Of a DNA stretch of 64,000 bases, positions 27,698 to 34,864 are shown in pieces; within the stretch, counting starts at the first letter, position 1, and the number at the start of each line of letters is the position of its first letter. The notes beneath the pieces are model-generated. The model was not told where the DNA came from and made no database searches. It worked only from the letters and a program-made list of their open reading frames with translations. The stretch spans positions 35,152-99,151 of the forward strand of contig SMSL01000012.1 in the NCBI GenBank assembly GCA_007859995.1, read 5' to 3'. Both the position numbers and the translations under genes were made by a program. This stretch comes from Candidatus Brocadiaceae bacterium S225 (GTDB taxonomy: Bacteria > Planctomycetota > Brocadiia > Brocadiales > Scalinduaceae).

Positions 27698-28168
27698 TTG
27701 ATAAAACGAGATACAAAACAAATGTTATTGGGAGTATCAATATCACTAATCGGAGGGTATCTTCTAGCGGAGTATACCCTTCCGGTGGCATGGTTAGAGA
27801 CCTATATGTCATATAAATGGATGTTGAAAATATCGCTAATACTATTAATTGCGTTAAGTTTAGTGGTTCCATATTACCTCACAATAAAAACCAAGTTATC
27901 AAATAGACCAAATTTAAAGAATTACACTCAAATAAATCCTCCTGGATTTATGAAACATAAAACGACAGGAGCTTATTATTGCCAACCGTGCTTAATAAAA
28001 AACCATTTAGAATCTGAACTCTCAACAATAAATGAAAACTTGTTTATGTGTCGAGTATGTAAAGAAAAATATGGAATAGATTATAAAGTTCTATTGAGCC
28101 AAGAGTACCTATCTCAAAAACATGACGAAGCAGCAAAAGAGATATATTTAAAAAATAAAAAAGTCTAA
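27698..28168 (+). CDS. Cassette 1: two-helix membrane protein with zinc ribbon
   Basis: First cassette gene, 156 aa, start TTG eleven bases after the attI core. Two membrane helices (about 8-27 and 42-62) are followed by a cytoplasmic part with CQPCL and CRVCKEKYG, likely a four-Cys zinc ribbon. The stop codon lies within the R'' box of attC (GTCTAAC), as is common for cassette genes. Function is unknown. Confidence 0.65.
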   Translation: MIKRDTKQMLLGVSISLIGGYLLAEYTLPVAWLETYMSYKWMLKISLILLIALSLVVPYYLTIKTKLSNRPNLKNYTQINPPGFMKHKTTGAYYCQPCLIKNHLESELSTINENLFMCRVCKEKYGIDYKVLLSQEYLSQKHDEAAKEIYLKNKKV

Positions 28169-28292
28169 CAATTAAATTCAGTTGACCAAAAATGCACTTG
28201 TGATTTAGCCAACGTTTGTAAAATAATAAAATTTATAGTTTATCAATCATTAATCAGCTTGCCATTTTTGGCAACTGATTCAGACGTTCGGC
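28163..28292 (+). repeat. attC: attC site of cassette 1
   Basis: R'' GTCTAAC at 28163 and R' GTTCGGC at 28286-28292. The inner arms AATTCAGTTGACCAAAAATG and CATTTTTGGCAACTGATT pair with two unpaired bases on one strand, the extrahelical bases that fix attC polarity. The site is 130 bases long. It is nearly identical in its arms to the site at 32306-32433, so the array has a conserved attC family, typical of sedentary chromosomal integrons. Confidence 0.9.
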
Positions 28293-28312
28293 AACAACAC
28301 GGAAAAGAATCC

Positions 28313-28763
28313 ATGAGACGACAAAAGATTGTTCTACTTCTCTTATTCTATCGCAATAGCGTCATTTTTCTTTGGCGGACTTGTGGGGCATTATTTCCCG
28401 CAAATAAAGTCTCACCTGATTTCTAAACTCAACATATGGGACAACACATCAAGAACGAGTTGGGGTGATGCATTCTCGCTTGTCAAGATTCAGAGCAGTG
28501 CCGATGCCAGTTTACAGCCCGCCTATTTCCTTGCATCACAGTCTGGGACACCGAAACCTTTAGTAGTAAGCCTCCACACATGGTCTGGCGACTATTCTCA
28601 AATAGACCCTCTTGGAGAAATGGCAAGAAAGAACGGATGGAATTATATCCACCCTGCTTTTCGCGGTCCCAACTGGACTATAGATGCTTGTCTTAGCAAA
28701 AAAGCACTTACCGAGGTAAACTCGTTTGTCAAAAATGCGGAAGTGGTCTATCCAATAATATAA
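28313..28763 (+). pseudogene. Cassette 2: truncated alpha/beta-hydrolase-like gene
   Basis: An ATG at 28313 starts a signal-like segment (MRRQKIVLLLLF), but the hydrolase-like sequence continues in a different frame (FYFSYSIAIASFFFGGLVG...), so a frameshift lies near 28350. The downstream frame reads KPLVVSLHTWSGDYSQIDPLGEMARKNGW, resembling the start of prolyl-oligopeptidase or esterase-like alpha/beta hydrolases. It ends after about 144 residues, before any nucleophile elbow. Frameshifted and truncated; not expected to be active. Confidence 0.55.
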
Positions 28764-29128
28764 CGGGCAGTGGCGAACCAACTGGAGGACGTGATTCTGC
28801 ATCACGACCTGTTTGTCGTGTGTGTGTGTGGTGGTTCTGGTCACGTGAAATAATGACGTCGTACAACAACACTGTTCGAGTGAAGCGTGGGTTGATTATG
28901 TCTGCAGTTGCGTGAAGGGGAGCATGTCTTGACAGGTTTTCTTATAATACCAGTAAAATTAATAGAGATATCACTAGATCACCTTATCTCACAGATTTCA
29001 TGTACAGACAAGATGAGGGGCAGTCATTTATTGAATTAAAAGTGTTATAAATATAGCAATTAAACCATACAATTATATGTATTTTTATATGGTTTGTTGT
29101 GTTGATTATGCTATAATTTCACGGTACT
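28764..29128. other. Gene-free stretch in cassette array
   Basis: No protein-like frame. It includes a short GTGTGTGTGTGG run and GTTCGAG near 28871, a possible eroded attC core, but no pairing arms were convincing. The AT-rich end probably holds the brnT promoter. Confidence 0.35.
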
Positions 29129-29410
29129 ATGACAAGGACAAGATTCGAATGGAATGAAGGCAAAAACAGCGAGAATAAGGAAAAACATGGTGTTTCATTT
29201 GAATTAGCTCAATATGCTTTTGTTGATCCAAACCGAATAATTGCGGAGGACATGAAACATGGTCGTAATGAAAAACGTTATTATTGTTTTGGCAATGTTG
29301 GAGGAAATGAAGTTTTAACGGTTCGATTTACTTATCGAAATGATGTGATTCGAATAATAGGTGCAGGTTACTGGAGGAAAGGAAAAAAGATATATGAAAA
29401 GCAAAATTAG
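29129..29410 (+). CDS. brnT: BrnT-family toxin
   Basis: 93-aa type II toxin of the RelE-like BrnT family, an RNase. The N-terminus FEWNEGKNSENKEKHGVSFELA and the ending VIRIIGAGYWRKGKKIYE match the family pattern (FEWDxxKxxxNxxKHGVSF, then IRIISARxAxxxER). Length is normal. The toxin-first order and overlap with the antitoxin gene are typical. It lies in the integron cassette array, where toxin-antitoxin pairs are thought to stabilise long arrays. Confidence 0.92.
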   Translation: MTRTRFEWNEGKNSENKEKHGVSFELAQYAFVDPNRIIAEDMKHGRNEKRYYCFGNVGGNEVLTVRFTYRNDVIRIIGAGYWRKGKKIYEKQN

Positions 29411-29642
29411 ATACACTGAAGAGCCTCTCGGTAAATTAAAAGTTATTGATGATTTTCTACCACCACCAGAAGAGTTGGTATTTAAGGAAAAAAATGTAAA
29501 GGTCACTATGTCTTTGAGTAAAGACAGTATAGATTTCTTTAAGAAAGAAGCCAAAAAACATCACACTTCTTATCAAGCAATGATCCGTAGGCTTCTTGAT
29601 CTTTACGCAACACATCATAGAAAATCCATAACAAATCGGTAG
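29394..29642 (+). CDS. brnA: BrnA-family antitoxin
   Basis: 82-aa antitoxin overlapping the toxin gene by 17 bases. The ATG at 29394, preceded by a GGAAA-rich stretch, is preferred over the upstream TTG at 29361. The C-terminal half (VTMSLSKDSIDFFKKEAKKHHTSY) is a ribbon-helix-helix DNA-binding domain as in BrnA, and the N-terminal half would bind the toxin. The pair likely autorepresses. It appears intact. Confidence 0.88.
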   Translation: MKSKIRYTEEPLGKLKVIDDFLPPPEELVFKEKNVKVTMSLSKDSIDFFKKEAKKHHTSYQAMIRRLLDLYATHHRKSITNR

Positions 29643-29890
29643 TCGTGCCGAGATAAATCCGAAGTCTTGGGAAGAATTGAAGTTAAATTCGGAAATTGAT
29701 TAGTGTTACCCAGGAGGTGCGGATGAGCAGATTGATCCAAGTCCTTCCAAACCAAAGTCTAGCCAGCAGGTTAGTAGTGAAGCCCGGGTGCGATACTGGT
29801 AACAGTGTGTGCGGAGCAAGGGTGAAACGAGAGTATAGGCTGTCTACTGAGCCCCGAAATATTGTATAGTTGTGGACGTTTGGATAACCA

Positions 29891-30169
29891 TTGAAAAATG
29901 TGAAAGCTGACGGCTTCTATCAGTACAGCAAACATAGACCAGTCAAGGAACAGTATAAACAGCTATGCTCGAAATTGCGTGGACTGTACAATTACTACGG
30001 TATTCGTGGTAACTATAGACCATTACTGATGATATACGAGCATGTCAGGGATTACTGGCGTCGATGGCTTGGCCGTCGCACGAGAGGGGGCTATATTAGC
30101 TGGAAAAAGTTTGAGAAGTTTCTGACGGTATGGAAGCTTCCTAGACCGAGAATAACTAAAAGGGTGTAG
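29891..30169 (+). pseudogene. Group II intron reverse transcriptase, C-terminal fragment
   Basis: 92 residues matching the maturase end of LtrA-type proteins: HRPVKEQYKQLCSKLRGLYNYYGIRGN, the conserved RPLKEQ...KLRGHYxYYGI pattern, then WRRWLGRRTRGGYISWKKFEKFL and LPRPRI. The polymerase domain with the YADD box is absent. The natural end is cut at PRITKRV because a 167-bp MITE-like element inserted at 30175, supplying an early stop. Confidence 0.82.
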
Positions 30170-30174
30170 TGAGG

Positions 30175-30341
30175 GGGAGCATTCCCATTTTATTGTATAT
30201 AAAAGAGGTGGATTCACTTCGTTTAATCCGCCCTACCTCGCACCACACGTTTGCTCACTTGTAGGATGGATTAAGGCCAGTGGTCGAATCCACGTATTCA
30301 TGGGTATAATACCTGATTTACAAAAAATTGGGAATGCTCCC
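30175..30341. mobile_element. MITE-like element, copy 2 (167 bp) with 9-bp target duplication
   Basis: Perfect 13-bp terminal inverted repeats GGGAGCATTCCCA / TGGGAATGCTCCC. It is flanked on both sides by GTAGTGAGG (30166-30174 and 30342-30350), an exact 9-bp target-site duplication that fixes the ends. The interior is the reverse complement of the copy at 24610-24777 and has no ORF. Insertion truncated the group II intron maturase gene. A transposase acting in trans must be elsewhere. Confidence 0.92.
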
Positions 30342-30403
30342 GTAGTGAGGTTTGTCAGGTACATCGTCATATGTTGGAGTGGAGTCGTAACTCCGATTAC
30401 CGA

Positions 30404-30471
30404 GGAACCGGATGACTAAAGGGTCACGTCCGGATCAGTGGGGAGCGTCGCCCGTAAGGGCGGCTCTTATC
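30404..30471 (+). ncRNA. Group II intron domain V/VI-like structure
   Basis: GGAACCGGATGACTAAAGGG-TCACGTCCGGATC folds as a hairpin with the shape and GACGTCCGG-type strand of domain V. It is followed by GGGGAGC...GCTCTTAT, which can form a domain VI-like stem. It lies just after the MITE copy and is the 3' end of the intron remnant. Pairing at the base of domain V is imperfect (GGAACC against GGATCA), suggesting decay. Confidence 0.5.
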
Positions 30472-30611
30472 CGGAAGCCAACCCCTCTATCTTGTGCGAT
30501 ACAATTATTTTCAGGCTCTTTATTTGTCTTATTTTAATCTATGAATTTATTCGCCAAACGGGGTTGTTCACCTCAGACGATAAGCTGACCGCTATCGCGT
30601 CCAGCTTATCT

Positions 30612-30772
30612 CTGGCTGTTGAGTTCCGCTTCGCTCCACTCGAACGCACTTGACATGGCTGCGCTAACGCTCCGCCTATCAAGTGCGTTCGAGCCGACTG
30701 CGATTCTCAGGATGAAATCGCTATCGCACTTTCATCCTTGCGAGTCTCGCGGCTCAACAGCCAGCGTTCGCT
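30612..30772 (+). repeat. Nested inverted repeats, attC-like
   Basis: An outer pair CTGGCTGTTGAG (30612-30623) and CTCAACAGCCAG (30753-30764) is followed by GTTCGCT (30766-30772), which fits an R' box. Inside lies a perfect 15-bp pair CTCGAACGCACTTGA / TCAAGTGCGTTCGAG (30639-30653, 30679-30693). The position, directly before a cassette gene, fits an attC site, but an obvious R'' partner is missing. The preceding 30472-30611 holds no gene. Confidence 0.5.
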
Positions 30773-30780
30773 AAATAAAA

Positions 30781-31590
30781 ATGGCTACTTATCTCTACTT
30801 ATGGGTCCCCAAAAACTGGGAATGGAAAACACTCAATTCGGACGTTGAGGCGTATCAAAAGAGAGGTTTTTTCGATAGCCGTTGGTCGTGTGGAGTAACA
30901 AAGAAAATCGCTAAGGGAGACCGAGCATTCTTGATCAAACTTGGCACAAAGAAACCTACTGGAATTATGGCATCTGGATATTCCCTTTCTGAGCCATTTG
31001 AAAAGGAGCATTATTCTGATCCTCAACGAACAGCTTTGTATACGGATATTCGTTACGACATCTTATTGCACCCAGAAAAAGAAAGATTACTGGAGTGCAA
31101 ATATTTGAATAAAGCTATTCCTGAAGTGAAGTGGAGTCCCCGAGCAGGCGGTATGACAATTCCACCAGAACAAGCAGAAAAGTTGGAAGAAATATGGAAA
31201 GATCACCTTTTATCATCAGGTCTGTTTCCCATTACACTTGCTGAAGAAGTATTCACTCCGGAAAAGTATCGGGAAGGGGCTACACGTCGCATATCCGTTA
31301 ACGCATATGAAAGAGATCCTCGGGCCAGAAAGGATTGCCTCGCACACCATGGCTATTTTTGCACAGTTTGCGGGTTTGATTTCGAGAAAGTATATGGCGA
31401 TCTTGGGAAGGGATTTATCCATGTTCATCATATTAGGCCACTTGGAAAAGCTGGAGAGGCTTACGAAGTCGATCCAGTTGTAGACTTGATTCCGGTTTGT
31501 CCTAATTGTCATGCAATGATACACAGAGAAAAGCTGCCTTACACGATAGAGAAAATCAAAGAATCAATAACAGTGAACAAATCGGTGTAG
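30781..31590 (+). CDS. EVE-like domain fused to HNH endonuclease
   Basis: 269-aa predicted nuclease in the cassette array. The N-terminal 110 residues (YLYLWVPKNWEW...KGDRAFLIKLGTKKPTGIMASGYSLSEPF) fit an EVE/PUA-like fold, a class that reads modified bases. The C-terminus is an HNH nuclease with structural Cys pairs (CTVC and CPNC) and catalytic IHVHHIRPLG...VDLIPVCPNCHAMIH. This design suggests a restriction enzyme for modified invading DNA. The start ATG is nine bases after the GTTCGCT core. GTTCGAC at 31622 may end the cassette. EVE assignment is by pattern, HNH is firm. Confidence 0.85.
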   Translation: MATYLYLWVPKNWEWKTLNSDVEAYQKRGFFDSRWSCGVTKKIAKGDRAFLIKLGTKKPTGIMASGYSLSEPFEKEHYSDPQRTALYTDIRYDILLHPEKERLLECKYLNKAIPEVKWSPRAGGMTIPPEQAEKLEEIWKDHLLSSGLFPITLAEEVFTPEKYREGATRRISVNAYERDPRARKDCLAHHGYFCTVCGFDFEKVYGDLGKGFIHVHHIRPLGKAGEAYEVDPVVDLIPVCPNCHAMIHREKLPYTIEKIKESITVNKSV

Positions 31591-31693
31591 ATGATGGCTA
31601 CCCGTCGCCACTGACCCTTGCGTTCGACGTATATTTGTAAAAGCTACATAAAATGATCATTGACATACGTAACCTATATGGTTACAATCAGCC

Positions 31694-31972
31694 ATGATCA
31701 AATCTTTCAAGCACAAAGGACTTGAAGACTTTTTCTATACCAGAAAAAATAAAGGAATAAGACCTGAACATGCTAAAAGGCTTGAAAGAATTCTTGACCG
31801 GCTAAATGCTGCAAATGAAGTAAAAGACATGAATTATCCAGGATCAGACCTCCATAAATTATCCGGAGATAAGCAAGGTCAATATGCAGTCAAAGTATCT
31901 GGCAACTGGAGAATTTTTTTTAAGTTTGTAGAGGGAGATGTCTATATTGTTGATTATGATGATTATCATTAA
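31694..31972 (+). CDS. higB: HigB-type RelE-superfamily toxin
   Basis: 92-aa plasmid-maintenance-killer toxin, a ribosome-dependent mRNA interferase. Hallmarks are IKSFKHKGLEDFF at the start, RLERILDRLNAA, LHKLSGDKQGQYAVKVSGNWRIFFKF and the VDYDDYH ending. All are where HigB proteins have them and the gene is intact. Toxin precedes antitoxin by 12 bases, the order characteristic of hig systems. It is part of a cassette ending at attC 32306-32433. Confidence 0.95.
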   Translation: MIKSFKHKGLEDFFYTRKNKGIRPEHAKRLERILDRLNAANEVKDMNYPGSDLHKLSGDKQGQYAVKVSGNWRIFFKFVEGDVYIVDYDDYH

Positions 31973-31984
31973 TGAGGCGATGCA

Positions 31985-32299
31985 ATGAAAAAAATGAAAA
32001 GGCAACCAACTCACCCGGGAAATATTATAAAGAAAGATTATTTGGAACCTTTATCTTTGACCATTACCGAAATGGCTACTACTCTGGGAGTCTCTAGAAA
32101 AACCCTTTCAAAAATTCTGAACGAAAGAGGAACTGTAACACCAGATATGGCACTCCGGTTATCGAGAGCATTTGATACAACTCCAGATTTATGGCTAAAT
32201 TTACAAAAAAATTATGATTTATGGCAAGCAGAGCATAGCTCAAAGGAATGGTTAAGAGTTAAACCTCTAGCCAAACAATTGCTCCACTCAAATATATAA
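31985..32299 (+). CDS. higA: HigA antitoxin, XRE family
   Basis: 104-aa antitoxin with an N-terminal HPGNIIKKDYLEPL motif and a Cro/C1-type helix-turn-helix (ITEMATTLGVSRKTLSKILNERGTVTPDMALRLSRAF). It ends TPDLWLNLQKNYDLW, as in HigA. It would neutralise HigB and repress the operon. The ATG follows GAGGCGATGC. The stop lies six bases before the attC R'' box, so toxin, antitoxin and attC form one compact cassette. Confidence 0.95.
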   Translation: MKKMKRQPTHPGNIIKKDYLEPLSLTITEMATTLGVSRKTLSKILNERGTVTPDMALRLSRAFDTTPDLWLNLQKNYDLWQAEHSSKEWLRVKPLAKQLLHSNI

Positions 32300-32305
32300 G
32301 TAAGC

Positions 32306-32433
32306 AGCGAACAATTAAATTCAGTTGACCAAAAATGCACTCGTTTTTTGTCAATCGTTGGGTTAGTAAAATTTTTAGTTTTTACTACATCAATCAGTTA
32401 TCCATTTTTGGCAACTGATTTAGGGCGTTAGAC
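32306..32433 (+). repeat. attC: attC site of the higBA cassette
   Basis: R'' AGCGAAC and R' GTTAGAC (32427-32433, a perfect GTTRRRY). Arms AATTCAGTTGACCAAAAATG and CATTTTTGGCAACTGATT are identical to those of attC 28163-28292, with the same unpaired bases. The central loop differs in sequence but not in length (128 against 130 bases). This is the clearest evidence that the array is an integron. Confidence 0.92.
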
Positions 32434-32454
32434 TAACAATAATTAATATTTAAA

Positions 32455-32694
32455 ATGTGGTTCTCTTATTTAAGAAAAAGAATTTGCCCGTACTGTTATA
32501 GTGATCTGACAAATTGTGAGCGTGCAAATTATTATTCACCTAAAAGTGTCTTCCTTTGCCCATATTGTAATAAAAAGATAATTAAAGGCGCGTATGGTTT
32601 GTTTAAGTTTGGATATATCTAAAATATTTTATCAGTGCTTGCATTAATATTATTTATTGTTGCCGTTTTATTTAGATTTTTTGGTATTTGGTAA
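32455..32694 (+). pseudogene. Small zinc-ribbon membrane protein with in-frame TAA
   Basis: ATG at 32455, 22 bases after the attC core, opens a 55-codon frame with CPYC and CPYC pairs (CPYCYSDL, LCPYCNKK), a small zinc ribbon. It stops at TAA 32620-32622. The frame then continues with a clear membrane helix (ILSVLALILFIVAVLF) to TAA at 32692. One substitution would restore a 79-aa ribbon-plus-helix protein, a layout common in short cassette proteins. It is either recently broken or expressed as the soluble part only. Confidence 0.5.
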
Positions 32695-32946
32695 ATGAGA
32701 TGTTCGAGATCAAGTGTTTTGACAGATTTGTGAGTAATTATTTTTTACTATCAACACAAAATTTTCTGATTTTGTGTTCTGTAATAACCTGATTAACTTT
32801 GATATGAACTTTCAAATTCTAAAAAAAAAGTATTGATTAAAAGCCAACCAGTCGCTTAAGCTAACCGCTTTATCATGAGCGGTTTTCAAGTTTTTAGATT
32901 CTTCGCTTATTTTATTTTTTTCCCTATTGTTTTATACGCTATACGG

Positions 32947-32968
32947 TGCTCCTCAACTCCGGCATTAG
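32947..32968. repeat. Half copy of the ORF-less cassette palindrome
   Basis: TGCTCCTCAACTCCGGCATTAG is the right arm of the palindromic units at 33823 and 34881. No left arm is seen in the 300 bases before it. It lies 18 bases ahead of the 231-aa gene start. The stretch 32695-32946 holds no other feature except a small hairpin (AACCGCT/AGCGGTT near 32865). Confidence 0.7.
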
Positions 32969-32985
32969 CTCCGGGAGGACCAATT

Positions 32986-33681
32986 ATGTCGATCTTTAAA
33001 GAGGTCTTGGACGGCCTGGATGCCGTTGCTAAAGCCATTGAGAATGTCAAAAAAATTCGTGAGGCCATATCTGAAGGAAAGGGTTATATTGATGTCAAAC
33101 ACCCGGATGTCAAGAGTGATCTTGGTTTGCTGCTAAACGAGTTTCGAAAAACGATAAATGGTGTCGCACAAGCATCGTCTGTTTTGACTAACTTTCGTTT
33201 CGCAATCTCGGCGGATGCAGGAGCCTCGGAGTTACGGGCATTCAACGATTACTTTATAAAACACAAGGGTGAAGCTCAATTCCTGGAGGATCACCTGGAA
33301 GACCTTCGTGGTCACTGCAGCAAGATTCGAGAACATGCCCTGAGGATCACCGATTCAGCAACTGCCTCTGGATTCGCCGGGTTGTTTCGAATGTTGGGAT
33401 TTAACTCACCGCAACGCGAGTTAGAACTGGGAAAGATGCTTGATCGACTAGCCTACGAGGACTTCGAGGACGCCAATAGTTTACAAATTATGGTTGGGTG
33501 TTTGAAGATGGCGTTAACCGATGTTCAGAACGCTCTTGGGGATCAAGGTGCTATGTACCCGGAGAACGTACCAAAAGCAGCCAAATTACTTGCTGAGTAT
33601 GCGGCCAGGTTTGAGAAGCTTGAAAAGACTACATCGAGTACTGAAGACGAACTCAAGAAAGTAATCGATGATCTGCGATAG
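32986..33681 (+). CDS. Cassette protein, 231 aa, unknown
   Basis: Not recognised. The ATG at 32986 has GGGAGGACC before it and is preferred to a frame extension through the repeat. The protein is almost wholly helical: repeated amphipathic segments (VLDGLDAVAKAIENVKKI, LLAEYAARFEKLEKT) and an EDELKKVIDDLR end. There is no signal peptide, membrane span, Cys cluster or nuclease motif. It has slightly more GC than neighbours. Its cassette ends at the short attC 33733-33807. It may be a structural, immunity or defence protein; no evidence chooses. Confidence 0.65.
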   Translation: MSIFKEVLDGLDAVAKAIENVKKIREAISEGKGYIDVKHPDVKSDLGLLLNEFRKTINGVAQASSVLTNFRFAISADAGASELRAFNDYFIKHKGEAQFLEDHLEDLRGHCSKIREHALRITDSATASGFAGLFRMLGFNSPQRELELGKMLDRLAYEDFEDANSLQIMVGCLKMALTDVQNALGDQGAMYPENVPKAAKLLAEYAARFEKLEKTTSSTEDELKKVIDDLR

Positions 33682-33732
33682 ATCGGGCAGTATAGAATCG
33701 CGTGTATGGGTTGCTTACAGTGTTGACCAAGA

Positions 33733-33807
33733 GCTAACGTTTTGCGTGAACTCGGACCGGCTTTTCCGCTGCGCTCCAAAGCCGTCCGGTTACGCAAAAC
33801 GTTCGCC
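33733..33807 (+). repeat. attC: Short attC site after the 231-aa gene
   Basis: R'' GCTAAC (33733) and R' GTTCGCC (33801-33807). Arms AACGTTTTGCGTGAAC...GGACCGGCTTT and AAAGCCGTCC-GGTTACGCAAAACGTT pair along their length with unpaired bases on one side, as in a functional attC. At 75 bases it is a different family from the ~130-base sites, implying capture of cassettes from more than one source. Confidence 0.85.
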
Positions 33808-33926
33808 CCGCCTTCGGCGGTGCTAATGCCGGAGTTGAAGAGCAACGGTTTGGCCGCCTCAGTCGGGGCGAACAAATCATTGGAGCAGACAACATTTTCA
33901 ATGTGCTCCTCAACTCCGGCATTAGA
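33808..33926 (+). repeat. ORF-less palindromic cassette unit, copy A
   Basis: Starts with a CCGCCTTCGGCGG hairpin, then CTAATGCCGGAGTTGAAGAGCA (33823-33844), pairing with TGCTCCTCAACTCCGGCATTAG (33904-33925). The unit begins right at an attC core and ends GCATTAGAC, like an R' box with A in place of the leading G. It encodes no protein. Copy B at 34865-34981 is highly similar. It looks like a cassette consisting only of a recombination site. Confidence 0.75.
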
Positions 33927-33953
33927 CGTAAGAAGTCGAGATTTCGCTGTACA

Positions 33954-34055
33954 ATGTGCGGAGGCGGAACCACTGAACCTAGCGGATTGTTCCGCGAAAG
34001 AGGGCACCCACCCACATGTCTTGTCTGCCAGGGGCGGGGCCACACTCTCACATGA
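33954..34055 (+). CDS. Possible tiny zinc-finger protein (33 aa or longer)
   Basis: ATG 33954 to TGA 34055. The frame, which is also open upstream to the ATTAG of the repeat, reads RFRCTMCGGGTTEPSG...PTCLVCQGRGH. It holds two CxxC pairs, with the CxGRGH pattern of DnaJ-type zinc fingers. Short length and lack of a ribosome-binding site make it uncertain. The rest of 34056-34245 shows nothing. Confidence 0.3.
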   Translation: MCGGGTTEPSGLFRERGHPPTCLVCQGRGHTLT

Positions 34056-34245
34056 AACTGGACCTTTATGCTCTTAGTGTAAATGTTGATGGCTTGCAGA
34101 GAATTGGTCACCTTTGATATGTGATTGGCTCTGTGCATCTGTATTAAATTATTTATTGTTGACAAATAACAATAAAGCTAATAGAAATAAAAATGATAAA
34201 ATGTCGAATAACTATGAGATACTATTAATGAAAGGGTTTTAGATT

Positions 34246-34452
34246 ATGAAGGAATCAGTAATAAATGATATACTCCAAAATGTTTCTACTCTTCCTTTGG
34301 ACGAACAAGACTTTATTGTACAAACAATTAGCAGACGTATGCATGAGGTGAGGAGGAATGAAATTGCCGAGAGGGCAAAAGAAGCAGAATATAACTATAA
34401 CACCGGAAACGTTACCAGTGGCACAGTTAATGATTTGATGAAAAAATTATAA
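34246..34452 (+). CDS. Antitoxin of a RelE-type pair
   Basis: 68-aa protein immediately before a RelE-superfamily toxin frame, separated by one base. Pattern LPLDEQDFIVQTISRRMHEVRRNEIAERAKEAEYNY...GTVNDLMKKL fits short helical antitoxins whose C-terminus folds on the toxin; no DNA-binding motif is obvious. The ATG has no strong ribosome-binding site. It looks intact although its partner is frameshifted. Confidence 0.75.
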   Translation: MKESVINDILQNVSTLPLDEQDFIVQTISRRMHEVRRNEIAERAKEAEYNYNTGNVTSGTVNDLMKKL

Positions 34453-34453
34453 A

Positions 34454-34722
34454 ATGGTTGAAATCATTTGGGATAAACCGTTTTGCGGATACTCAAGAAA
34501 TGGAAGAAAAAACATCCTGATTTAATAGGTTATTTTCAAGATACATTAACTCAGTTCACAGAAAATCCATTTCATCCTTCTTTAAAAACTCATAATTTAA
34601 GTGGTAAGCTCAAAGGATATTTGGCATTCAGCATCACATATGAATATCGTCTTGTATTCAAATTCATTTCAGAAAATAAAGCACTACTAATTGATATCGG
34701 TACACACGATGAAGTGTATTAA
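34454..34722 (+). pseudogene. RelE/YafQ-type toxin with frameshift near residue 10
   Basis: ATG 34454 reads MVEIIWDKPF, the expected toxin start, then leaves the frame at a TTTT run (34479-34482). The remaining toxin sequence RILKKWKKKHPDLIGYF...YLAFSITYEYRLVFKF...IDIGTHDEVY continues in the next frame. Adding one T would give a continuous 89-aa protein (DKPFLRILKKWKKKHP). A TTG at 34483 could start a shortened form. Either the toxin is inactivated or the run is a sequencing error. Confidence 0.8.
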
Positions 34723-34741
34723 CTAAAATGATTCAGCCAAA

Positions 34742-34864
34742 TTCTAACGCATGAAGATCGACCGCCAATACATCAGCGATTTATTGTTTTTGAGGCTGCC
34801 GTTACAAACCTCTGTTATTAATGTTAGCGCATAGGTGGCTGCGACTTACGTGGGAGCGTTAGCC
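34742..34864 (+). repeat. attC: attC-like site after the RelE-type pair
   Basis: TTCTAACGC at 34742 and GCGTTAGCC (GTTAGCC, 34858-34864) form R''/R'-like ends with seven paired bases; inner pairing is weaker. About 80 bases align with 16560-16637 after vapBC. Length 123 bases. It is followed directly by copy B of the ORF-less unit. Confidence 0.6.

Larger units (their letters stand above)
29700..30471 (+). mobile_element. Group II intron remnant interrupted by a MITE
   Basis: Intron-like RNA sequence (29700-29890, with GAAGCCCGGGTGCGATACTG and AGCAAGGGTGAAACGAG segments) precedes the C-terminal piece of an intron-encoded reverse transcriptase/maturase. A domain V-like hairpin and a domain VI-like stem follow at 30404-30471. 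Most of the reverse transcriptase is missing, so the intron is not autonomous. The short maturase tail without an endonuclease domain suits group IIC introns, some of which target attC sites. Exact ends are uncertain. Confidence 0.6.

Noticed and set aside
28163..32433. The two near-identical attC sites as a CRISPR or tandem repeat
   Set aside because: Only two copies 4 kb apart, each with inverted arms and core boxes at cassette ends; no spacers or cas genes.
33734..34165. Minus-strand frames of 143-166 aa over the palindromic units
   Set aside because: They arise from reading through repeat arms; no homology or start signals.
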